Source: Spirochaetota bacterium
GTDB lineage: Bacteria; Spirochaetota; B62-G9
DNA length: 11,186 bases
NCBI GenBank assembly: GCA_026990615.1
Contig: JALXDB010000449.1
Coordinates: 1-11,186 of the forward strand
Direction of reading: 5' to 3'
The notes beneath the pieces are model-generated. The model saw only the letters and a list, made by a program, of their open reading frames with translations, did no database searches and was not told the origin of the DNA. Below, in pieces: positions 1-6,218 of this stretch. The number at the start of each line of letters is the position of its first letter. The first letter of the stretch is position 1. A program made the translations under genes and the position numbers.

Positions 1-41
1 TAGATATTGTTATTGGAATAAATACAGGATTGCCGGTTTAG
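1..41 (+). CDS. Possible 3' end of an upstream gene
   Basis: The first bases read in frame as DIVIGINTGLPV followed by a TAG stop at 39-41. The composition (alternating hydrophobic residues, a Gly-Ile-Asn-Thr-Gly turn) looks like a genuine protein C-terminus. It is only 12 codons long, so the family cannot be recognised and chance cannot be excluded. If real, the gene ends about 160 bases before the sugar-transporter gene and reads in the same direction. Confidence 0.35.
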   Translation, partial: DIVIGINTGLPV

Positions 42-82
42 TTCTGAAAAAATTATTTTATTAACAAGGCAGTTAATTTCTA

Positions 83-111
83 TTGACATAAAATTTCGAA
101 TAGTATAGAAT
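83..111 (+). promoter_or_regulatory. Sigma70-type promoter of the sugar ABC transporter operon
   Basis: A perfect -35 box TTGACA (83-88) is followed, after exactly 17 bases, by the -10 box TAGAAT (106-111). Transcription would start near 118, giving an untranslated leader of about 85 bases before the ATG at 202. The leader is very AT-rich and ends in a strong ribosome-binding site, AGGAGGT at 190-196, five bases before the start codon. This is the only strong promoter seen ahead of the four transporter genes. The assignment rests on consensus match and spacing. Confidence 0.7.
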
Positions 112-122
112 AATTTCGAATA
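92..122 (+). promoter_or_regulatory. Paired operator-like repeats over the transporter promoter
   Basis: The 11-base sequence AATTTCGAATA occurs twice, at 92-102 and 112-122, as exact direct repeats starting 20 bases apart. Each copy has the self-complementary core TTCGAA. The first lies between the -35 and -10 boxes and the second covers the expected transcription start. A spacing close to two helical turns places both on the same face of the DNA, as expected for a repressor that binds two sites and blocks RNA polymerase. Sugar-controlled repressors (LacI, DeoR, ROK or GntR types) commonly act this way, but no regulator gene is present in the window. Confidence 0.55.
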
Positions 123-201
123 CTTTTAAAATATAAACATTAATAAAAAATAAAATTGGTTTACAATTGATTTTAAAATAATAAAAGATAGGAGGTAAAA
201 A

Positions 202-1227
202 ATGAGAATCAAAAAGAGTTTTTTTGTGTTTCTCGTAGTTTTTTTGACAGCAGTTTCCCTAGTATTTGCAGCCGGGCAAAAAGAGAAAGAGGCGAAAAAG
301 GGAAAGATTAGAATTGCCATGGTTGTCAAAAACCTGGGCAATGCATTTTTTGAAGCCTGCCATGATGGGGGAAAAGAATCAGTAAAGGAGCTTGGTGGTT
401 TCGAGCTTATATTTCAGGGGCCTTCTACTCCAACAGCAGAGGGGCAAATTGAAATTATCGACTCACTCATAGCTCAAAAAGTGGATGGAATCGCAATTTC
501 GGCAAATGATAAAGACGCACTGGTCCCCATTTGTAAAAAAGCCATGGAGAGGGGGATTAAAGTTATATCTTTTGATTCTGCTATCGCTCCTGAAGGAAGA
601 ATTTTACACCTTGCACCTTCCAGTGATGAGTATATAGGAAGAAGTCTGGTGGAACTCTTGGCTAAAATGATAGATTACAAAGGTGAGATTGCAATTTTAA
701 GTGCGTCTTCCACCGCAACGAACCAGAATGCATGGATAAAATGGATGAAGAAAGAACTTGAGAAGCCGGAATATAAAAATATGAAGCTAGTTGCAATTGT
801 TTATGGGGATGACCTTTCAGATAAGAGCTACAGAGAGGCTATGGGGTTGTTCAAATCATATCCAAATCTCCGAGGTATAATTTCCCCGACAACTGTTGGA
901 ATTGCAGCAACAGCAAAGGCTCTTGAAGATGCAGGACTGGCAGGAAAAATTGCTCTTACAGGTTTGGGGCTACCCTCAGAGATGAAGCAGTATATAAAAG
1001 ACGGTACATGCGAAAAGATGGAGCTCTGGAACCCAATAGATCTCGGTTATTCAGCAACATACATCACGTATAAATTGGTTACAGGAGAGTTTAAGGGGGA
1101 ACCGGGAGAAGTGATGCATGTTGGAAGGATGGGCGATATTAAAATAGGAAAAGATGGTATAGCTGTAATGGGTAAGCCCTATGTGTTTGATAAGACAAAC
1201 ATCGATAAATTTGCAGCTATTTACTGA
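202..1227 (+). CDS. Sugar ABC transporter periplasmic binding protein, RhaS/LsrB-like
   Basis: This 341-residue protein is the extracytoplasmic receptor that captures a sugar and delivers it to the permeases encoded downstream. Residues 1-23 form an export signal: basic MRIKK, a hydrophobic stretch, then VFA before the likely cleavage at A23/A24. There is no lipobox cysteine. The rest is a two-lobed periplasmic-binding-protein fold of the CUT2 group. Recognisable segments are the ligand-side VVKNLGNAFF (41-50), GPSTPTAEGQIE (73-84), SFDS (123-126, with D125), NQNAWIKWM (174-182) and NPIDLGY (277-283). LsrB proteins have Asp-Gln where this protein has N174-Q175, and RhaS-type rhamnose receptors have Asn-Gln, so a rhamnose-like sugar is favoured. 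The ATG is preceded by a strong AGGAGGT. The exact substrate remains an inference, because no rhamnose catabolic gene is visible. Confidence 0.88.
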   Translation: MRIKKSFFVFLVVFLTAVSLVFAAGQKEKEAKKGKIRIAMVVKNLGNAFFEACHDGGKESVKELGGFELIFQGPSTPTAEGQIEIIDSLIAQKVDGIAISANDKDALVPICKKAMERGIKVISFDSAIAPEGRILHLAPSSDEYIGRSLVELLAKMIDYKGEIAILSASSTATNQNAWIKWMKKELEKPEYKNMKLVAIVYGDDLSDKSYREAMGLFKSYPNLRGIISPTTVGIAATAKALEDAGLAGKIALTGLGLPSEMKQYIKDGTCEKMELWNPIDLGYSATYITYKLVTGEFKGEPGEVMHVGRMGDIKIGKDGIAVMGKPYVFDKTNIDKFAAIY

Positions 1228-1314
1228 TTAATAAATCTTCAATAGTGGGCTAGAATTCTTTATAATTTATTTTAGCGGAGCAATTGCAATCTTTGCAAGT
1301 TTGATGTAAAGAGT

Positions 1315-1340
1315 GAAGCAGGATCCTTGAATCCTGCTTC
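1315..1340 (+). promoter_or_regulatory. Intercistronic mRNA hairpin between binding protein and ATPase genes
   Basis: GAAGCAGGAT (1315-1324) pairs perfectly with ATCCTGCTTC (1331-1340), giving a 10-bp stem with a six-base loop. No T-run follows (next bases GCAGATTAAT), so this is not a typical intrinsic terminator. In binding-protein transporter operons such a hairpin often protects the upstream message from 3' exonucleases or gives partial termination, so that binding protein exceeds the membrane parts. Just upstream, TTGCAA is repeated at 1284-1289 and 1293-1298 as a small inverted repeat. The 176-base gap holds no other gene. Confidence 0.6.
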
Positions 1341-1403
1341 GCAGATTAATAAGGTCTTAACCCTTAAGAAATTCACATAAAATATTTGATGGATCTATAA
1401 AAA

Positions 1404-2915
1404 ATGAAAAATATAAGGGTAATCTGTGAGCTGAGAGGGATAAAAAAATACTTTCATGGTGTTAAGGCCCTTGATGGGGTTGATTTTGTAGTAAGAGAGG
1501 GTGAAATACATGCCCTTATCGGTGAAAATGGAGCGGGTAAGTCTACTCTTGTAAAGATAATGACAGGAATATATCAGCCTGATACCGGTAAAATAATTTT
1601 CGATGGAAAGGAAACCCAGTTCAGAACCCCTCACGAATCTCAAATGTCCGGTATTTCTGCCATTCATCAGGAAACTTCCATGTTTCCGGATCTTTCGGTG
1701 GTGGAAAATATTTTTATGGGGCACCCCATAAAAAAATCCGGAGGCATTTTTCTCGATTGGAAAAAGATGAAAAATGAGACGTTGGTTTTACTGAACAAAC
1801 TGGGCATAAAAAATATAAATCCGGATGATAGCGTGAAAAATCTGAGTGTGGCTGAGAGGCATCTTATAGAGATTGTTAAAGCTCTATCCCTGGATGCGAG
1901 AATATTGATAATGGATGAACCTACTTCAGCTTTGACCATGAACGAAGTCAAGGTTTTGTTCAACATTGTTCGTCAGCTCAAGACAGAAGGAAAGGCCATA
2001 GTTTTTATTTCCCATAAGCTGGATGAGATATTTGAAATCGCAGATTCCTATACGGTGTTAAGGGATGGACACTATATCGGAAGCGGCAGCATTAAGGATG
2101 TTAATATGGATAATCTTATAAAGATGATGGTAGGAAGAGATGTTAATCGGCTATTTCCAAAAGAAGATGTGAAAATCGGGGACAGAGTTCTTGAGGTAAA
2201 AGGTTTGACCAGGTACGGAGTGTTCAAGGATATATCTTTTGATTTGCGAAAAAGTGAAATTCTGGGATTTTTCGGGCTTGTGGGGTCCGGCAGGTCCGAA
2301 GTAATGAGAGCTATTTTTGGAATAGACAGTTTTGATGAGGGTGAAATCTATATTGATAATCAAAAGATAGAAATTAGCGATCCAAAAGGTGCCCTTAAAA
2401 TGGGGATTGCATATGTGCCTGAAGATAGACAGCAACAGGGACTTATTTTGAAGATGTCAATCAGGGATAATATAACCCTGCCAATTGTGGATTTTTTAGC
2501 AAAACTTATATTTTTAAATGACAAAAGGGAACTCGAGATTACCGAAGAGTACGGCAAAAAGCTTGAAGTCAAAGCTTCAAGCTGGGACGCACCCGTACAG
2601 AGTCTTTCGGGTGGTAACCAGCAAAAAGTTGTGCTTTCAAAGTGGCTTGCCACAAGGCCAAGAATCTTGATTCTCGATGAACCAACTAAAGGAATAGATG
2701 TTGGAACTAAAGCGGCTGTACACAAATTTATGGGTGAACTTGTTAAACAGGGAATATCAATAATTATGGTATCCTCAGAACTTCCGGAAATACTTGGAAT
2801 GTCGGATAGAATAGTAGTTATGCATGAAGGATTAATAACCGGAATTTTTAATAAAAACGAGGCAAATTCTGAAAATATAATAAGAGCTGCAACAGGATTA
2901 ATTAAGGCGGGATAA
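1404..2915 (+). CDS. Sugar ABC transporter ATPase with two nucleotide-binding domains (CUT2)
   Basis: This 503-residue cytoplasmic ATPase powers sugar import and combines two ABC domains in one chain, as in RbsA, RhaT and LsrA. Domain 1 has Walker A GENGAGKST (40-48), a degenerate signature LSVAERHL (147-154), Walker B ILIMDEP (167-173) and the switch histidine H204. Domain 2 has a degenerate Walker A, GLVGSGRSE (291-299), lacking the lysine. It also has a canonical LSGGNQQK signature (401-408), Walker B ILILDEP (421-427) and serine in VSSE (457-460) where a switch histidine would stand. This asymmetry is normal for CUT2 ATPases, so the protein looks intact. The ribosome-binding site is weak (GGAT about 11 bases before the ATG), unlike the strong one of the binding-protein gene, which fits lower expression. 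Confidence 0.92.
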   Translation: MKNIRVICELRGIKKYFHGVKALDGVDFVVREGEIHALIGENGAGKSTLVKIMTGIYQPDTGKIIFDGKETQFRTPHESQMSGISAIHQETSMFPDLSVVENIFMGHPIKKSGGIFLDWKKMKNETLVLLNKLGIKNINPDDSVKNLSVAERHLIEIVKALSLDARILIMDEPTSALTMNEVKVLFNIVRQLKTEGKAIVFISHKLDEIFEIADSYTVLRDGHYIGSGSIKDVNMDNLIKMMVGRDVNRLFPKEDVKIGDRVLEVKGLTRYGVFKDISFDLRKSEILGFFGLVGSGRSEVMRAIFGIDSFDEGEIYIDNQKIEISDPKGALKMGIAYVPEDRQQQGLILKMSIRDNITLPIVDFLAKLIFLNDKRELEITEEYGKKLEVKASSWDAPVQSLSGGNQQKVVLSKWLATRPRILILDEPTKGIDVGTKAAVHKFMGELVKQGISIIMVSSELPEILGMSDRIVVMHEGLITGIFNKNEANSENIIRAATGLIKAG

Positions 2916-2919
2916 AGGT

Positions 2920-3894
2920 ATGCTTAAACTTTTGAAGAAAAAAGATTTTATTCTGTTTCTTTTCATACTATTTGTTTCCATTCTGATAAGTTTTAGATAT
3001 CCCCGTTTTCTTAGCCCTGAAAATGTTAAGGATATAATAAAAGATACTGTAATCCTGATGATTGTATCTATTGGGCAGATGATGGTCATTGTAACCGCTG
3101 GAATCGATTTATCGGTGGCTTCAGGTATAGCTTTAACGGGCATGAGCGTGGGCCTATTAAATCAACATTATCCGGGTATACCTATATTTTTAATAATTTT
3201 GATTTCGATGATAATAGGAGGAGCGCTGGGGTCATTCAATGGATTTTTAATAGCCTATGCATCGATCCCTCCTATAATAATGACACTGGGGACAATGAGC
3301 ATCTACAGGGGATTTGTTTTTGTCTTAAGCGGTGGCACATGGGTAAGCGCCCATGAAATGACAGAGGGATTTAAAAACATTGCAGGAGGGTATATTTTTG
3401 GTATACCCAATCTTTTTTTATTTGCGGTTGTTATCCTCACTGTATTTGCAATATTCCTGAACAAAACGAAGACAGGACGGGAGGTTTATGCGATAGGGAG
3501 CAACGAGCTTGGAGCGGAGTATGCGGGAATAAACGTTAAAAAGATAAAGTATCTCGTGTACCTGTTCAGCGGTATAATCTTTGGTCTGGCAGGACTGCTA
3601 TGGGTTTCGAGATATGCATCAGCACAGAATGATACCGCTATGGGATTTGAGCTTCAGACAGTTGCTGCATGCGTGATAGGAGGGGTTAGTATTGCTGGAG
3701 GTTCTGGTACCGTTACTGGTGTAATACTTGGAGCGTTATTTCTAGGAATTGTGTACAATGCTCTAACGGTTATTAACATTTCCCCTTTCTGGAGAATGGC
3801 AATCTCGGGCTTTTTAATACTTGTAGCCATTGTCGTAAACACAATAGCTAAAAAGAAGACCCAGGAAATGATGATCAAGAGGAGATTGTTTTAA
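2920..3894 (+). CDS. Sugar ABC transporter permease, first subunit (CUT2, RhaP/RhaQ-like)
   Basis: This 324-residue, strongly hydrophobic inner-membrane protein belongs to the RbsC-like permease family and forms half of the sugar channel. Family landmarks are TAGIDLSVAS (59-68), the PPIIMTLGTMSIYRG segment (117-131), the cytoplasmic ATPase-contact loop around GREVYAIGSNELGAEYAGI (186-204) and GGVSIAGGSGT (254-264). The hydrophobic segments suggest eight to ten membrane spans, ending in a basic cytoplasmic tail (KKKTQEMMIKRR). It begins four bases after the ATPase stop, with AAGG upstream, so the two are almost certainly co-transcribed. It differs clearly in sequence from the second permease, so the importer probably uses a permease heterodimer. 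The specific substrate cannot be read from the permease. Confidence 0.9.
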   Translation: MLKLLKKKDFILFLFILFVSILISFRYPRFLSPENVKDIIKDTVILMIVSIGQMMVIVTAGIDLSVASGIALTGMSVGLLNQHYPGIPIFLIILISMIIGGALGSFNGFLIAYASIPPIIMTLGTMSIYRGFVFVLSGGTWVSAHEMTEGFKNIAGGYIFGIPNLFLFAVVILTVFAIFLNKTKTGREVYAIGSNELGAEYAGINVKKIKYLVYLFSGIIFGLAGLLWVSRYASAQNDTAMGFELQTVAACVIGGVSIAGGSGTVTGVILGALFLGIVYNALTVINISPFWRMAISGFLILVAIVVNTIAKKKTQEMMIKRRLF

Positions 3895-4904
3895 TGAAGG
3901 AAAATTCTGGAAAAGTAACGCAAAACATTAAAAAAGAAAGAATAGTTGAGCTACTAACGAGCTGGGAGTTTCTTCTGGTTCTGATTTTTATTTTCGTTAT
4001 AGTGTTGAATTCCATTCTTTCTCCATATTTCCTCGATCTTCAGAATATTTTAGATAATACATTTAATTTTACAGAAAAGGCTATTATTGCCCTTTCAATG
4101 ATGCTTGTGATTATCTGTGCGGACATTGATATTTCAGTGGCTTCTATTATTGCGATTGCATCGGTTTTTATGGGCTACGCGAGCGAGGTTCATGGAGCTG
4201 GAACTACTATCCTTGTTGTAATTGGTGTGGTAACGGGTATAATAGCAGGATTTATAAATGGCATAATAATTACAAAGCTTGATATTCCTGCAATCGGGGT
4301 AACTATTGGTACTATGTCACTTTACAGGGGTATTGCATATGTTATCCTGGGCGACAAAGCCTATACAAAGTATCCAAAAGATTTTGCCTTTTTCGGACAG
4401 GGTTACATTGGCTCTACAGGCATTCCATTTGAGTTTGTGGTTTTTATAGTTCTTACTGTAGTTTTTGGTATTATTTTGCACAGGACAACAATCGGTAGAA
4501 AGCTTTATGCAATAGGAAACAACAGCACAGGTGCAAGGTTTTCAGGAATAAATGTAAATAGAATACGACTATGGCTATTTACCCTGAATGGCTTTCTATC
4601 CGGGGTAGCGTCTGTATTTTTAACTTCAAGATTGGGTAGCACGAGACCATACATTGCAAACGGGTGGGAATTAGAGATAATTACTACAGTCGTTCTAGGT
4701 GGCGTGAGTATTTTTGGAGGAAAGGGAAATATCTTTGGAGTTATTGTTGCTATTTTTCTGCTTGGGTTTTTAAGGTTCGGAATGGGTTTGATGAATATAC
4801 CTGGCACCGAAATGAATATAGTTATAGGTTTTTTGCTAATTGTGGCCATTATGCTTCCTAATTTTATGGCTGGATTGAGAGAAAGGTATTTTAAAAAGAT
4901 ATAA
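3894..4904 (+). CDS. Sugar ABC transporter permease, second subunit (CUT2, RhaP/RhaQ-like)
   Basis: This 336-residue membrane protein is the second half of the sugar channel. It shares the architecture of the preceding permease: CADIDISVAS (75-84), DIPAIGVTIGTMSLYRG (130-146), a contact loop GRKLYAIGNNSTGARFSGI (201-219) and GGVSIFGGKGN (269-279). An N-terminal cytoplasmic extension of about 22 mostly polar residues precedes the first span. Its ATG overlaps the previous stop by one base (TAATG at 3892-3896) and has an AGAGGAGA ribosome-binding site at 3878-3885 inside the upstream gene, pointing to translational coupling and equal amounts of the two permeases. It is the last gene of the transporter unit. 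No clear intrinsic terminator follows in the 208 bases before the next gene. Confidence 0.9.
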   Translation: MKENSGKVTQNIKKERIVELLTSWEFLLVLIFIFVIVLNSILSPYFLDLQNILDNTFNFTEKAIIALSMMLVIICADIDISVASIIAIASVFMGYASEVHGAGTTILVVIGVVTGIIAGFINGIIITKLDIPAIGVTIGTMSLYRGIAYVILGDKAYTKYPKDFAFFGQGYIGSTGIPFEFVVFIVLTVVFGIILHRTTIGRKLYAIGNNSTGARFSGINVNRIRLWLFTLNGFLSGVASVFLTSRLGSTRPYIANGWELEIITTVVLGGVSIFGGKGNIFGVIVAIFLLGFLRFGMGLMNIPGTEMNIVIGFLLIVAIMLPNFMAGLRERYFKKI

Positions 4905-4980
4905 AATTGTAATTTACTCGCCTGTAGTTTATTTCTTCCATTCTAGTAATTCAAAGAAGAGAGTTATAAAGAGCACGTTA

Positions 4981-4998
4981 AATTTATAAAGATAAATT
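4981..4998. repeat. AT-only inverted repeat upstream of the dehydrogenase gene
   Basis: AATTTAT (4981-4987) and ATAAATT (4992-4998) form a perfect 7-bp inverted repeat with a four-base spacer. It lies in the 208-base gap before the dehydrogenase gene and could be an operator half-site pair. However, the DNA is so AT-rich that such a palindrome may be accidental. The rest of this gap shows only a weak promoter candidate (TTGCAT at 5039-5044, 17 bases, TAATAT at 5062-5067). Confidence 0.25.
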
Positions 4999-5112
4999 GC
5001 AGGACCATATTTAACCACTAGACCTTTAAAACTGTGCCTTGCATTTTTATCAGCACTTCATTAATATCTAATTAAAATTGGATACGCTCTAACGTACTTT
5101 AAGGTTAAAAAT

Positions 5113-6078
5113 ATGGCCAATTTTAAAATCTTAATTATTGACGACAGGTTCAAAGATTACAGTGAAGAGAAAAAAGTACTTAAAGAAATTGTACCCGAAA
5201 TTAAAACAATTAAAAACACTGAAACAGAAAGAATTATAAGAGAAGTAGAGGATGCCGATGCGGTTATAGTTAATCTGTTTCCAATTTCAAATAAAATAAT
5301 AGAGAAGATGAAAAAATGCAGGGTAATATCCAGGTACGGCGTCGGTTATGACAATATAGATGTTTCTTCGGCTACAGAAGCCGGGATATGGGTGGCAAAT
5401 GTACCGGACTACTCGGTTGAAGATGTATCCGATCATGCGTTGGCATTGTTAATGTCGTGTGTTAGAAAGATTCCATTCAAAGATAGGAGTATAAGGGAGG
5501 GAAAATGGAATCTTCATGACTTTCAACCGGTTCACAGAATCAAAAACAGAACAATGGGTATTGTAGGTTATGGTCGAATAGCTAAAGCTTTTCATAGAAA
5601 AATTAGTGGTCTGGGTTTTGCCAGGGTTCTTGTTTACGATCCGTATGTTTCTATGGAGGAAGTGAATAAAATGGGAGGGGAGAAAGTCGATTTTAATACT
5701 CTTCTTAAAAATTCCGACTATATTTCCATACATGTACCTTTGAACGATAAAACAAGGAAAATGTTTAGCTGGAATGAGTTTACAGTTATTAGGGATAGAT
5801 CTACAATAATAAATACATCCAGAGGTAACATTATAGATGAAGAAGCATTGATAGATGCTCTAAAAACTGGTAAACTTGAATGCGCCGGCCTTGATGTTTT
5901 TGGCGAGGAACCTCTTCCAGAAAACCATCCCTTTAAAGAAATTGATAATGTGGTATTAACAGACCATACAGCGTATTACAGCGAGGAATCTATTAAAGAA
6001 TTAAAGGAAAAAGCGGCTAAGAATGTTTTATCTGTTTTAAAATATGGAAGGCCCATTTATCCTGTTAATGAAGTCTAA
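5113..6078 (+). CDS. D-2-hydroxyacid dehydrogenase, CtBP-like branch
   Basis: This 321-residue cytoplasmic enzyme should interconvert a 2-ketoacid and a D-2-hydroxyacid with NAD(H). The two-domain family pattern is complete. The nucleotide-binding loop is GIVGYGRIA (149-157), and the acid at the end of the next strand, D176 in VYDP, predicts preference for NAD over NADP. The catalytic triad is R237 (NTSRGNIID), E266 (DVFGEEP) and H285 (TDHTAYYSEE). The Tyr-Ser-Glu following the histidine region and the overall length resemble bacterial homologues of C-terminal-binding protein more than SerA; there is no ACT regulatory domain. The ATG has AAGG eight bases upstream. Its position after a sugar importer suggests a role in sugar- or hydroxyacid-derived carbon metabolism (for example glyoxylate or hydroxypyruvate reduction), but the substrate is not shown by the sequence. 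Automated pipelines may call it phosphoglycerate dehydrogenase. Confidence 0.85.
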   Translation: MANFKILIIDDRFKDYSEEKKVLKEIVPEIKTIKNTETERIIREVEDADAVIVNLFPISNKIIEKMKKCRVISRYGVGYDNIDVSSATEAGIWVANVPDYSVEDVSDHALALLMSCVRKIPFKDRSIREGKWNLHDFQPVHRIKNRTMGIVGYGRIAKAFHRKISGLGFARVLVYDPYVSMEEVNKMGGEKVDFNTLLKNSDYISIHVPLNDKTRKMFSWNEFTVIRDRSTIINTSRGNIIDEEALIDALKTGKLECAGLDVFGEEPLPENHPFKEIDNVVLTDHTAYYSEESIKELKEKAAKNVLSVLKYGRPIYPVNEV

Positions 6079-6103
6079 TATAGATGATGACGAGACCAGA
6101 AAC

Positions 6104-6142
6104 TACAGTAAAGGAAAAGTTATTTCAAAATAATTTACTGTA
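6104..6142. promoter_or_regulatory. Long-spaced inverted repeat between dehydrogenase and permease genes
   Basis: TACAGTAAA (6104-6112) is the exact reverse complement of TTTACTGTA (6134-6142). Inside this pair, TTATTT (6120-6125) pairs with AAATAA (6128-6133), so the RNA could fold as a nested hairpin with a seven-base asymmetric internal loop. No T-run follows, which argues against a standard terminator. The 30-base spacing between half-sites, close to three helical turns, would also suit a DNA-binding regulator of the downstream permease gene. Function is unproven. Confidence 0.4.
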
Positions 6143-6168
6143 AGACTTCTGTATTTGAGCTTCTCCGG

Positions 6169-6197
6169 TTCAAAATTTAGGTTATTTTTCATATAAA
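6169..6197 (+). promoter_or_regulatory. Candidate promoter of the APC-EIIA permease gene
   Basis: TTCAAA (6169-6174) and TATAAA (6192-6197) are separated by 17 bases, giving a plausible sigma70 promoter with a start near 6203. That would place the transcript start downstream of the TTG at 6198 and favour the ATG at 6219 as the protein start. A second, weaker pairing (TTGAGC at 6155-6160 with TAGGTT at 6178-6183) overlaps it. AT-richness makes either match only suggestive. Confidence 0.35.
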
Positions 6198-6218
6198 TTG
6201 GAATTAAAGTTGACGAGG

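Noticed and set aside
60..77. ATTAAC/GTTAAT inverted repeat as terminator of the upstream gene
   Set aside because: Only six mostly A-T pairs and no clear T-run follows; this is easily accidental in such AT-rich sequence.
1315..1340. Hairpin read as an intrinsic terminator
   Set aside because: The stem is strong but no T-run follows, and the downstream ATPase and permease genes have no convincing promoter of their own, so full termination here would be unworkable.
2360..2725. 121-residue - strand frame opposite the ATPase gene
   Set aside because: It mirrors conserved ATPase motifs on the other strand and has a composition typical of an antisense shadow; no promoter or ribosome-binding site supports it.
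4664..4861. 65-residue + strand frame inside the second permease gene
   Set aside because: It lies wholly within a clearly coding permease in another frame, has no ribosome-binding site and shows no family features.
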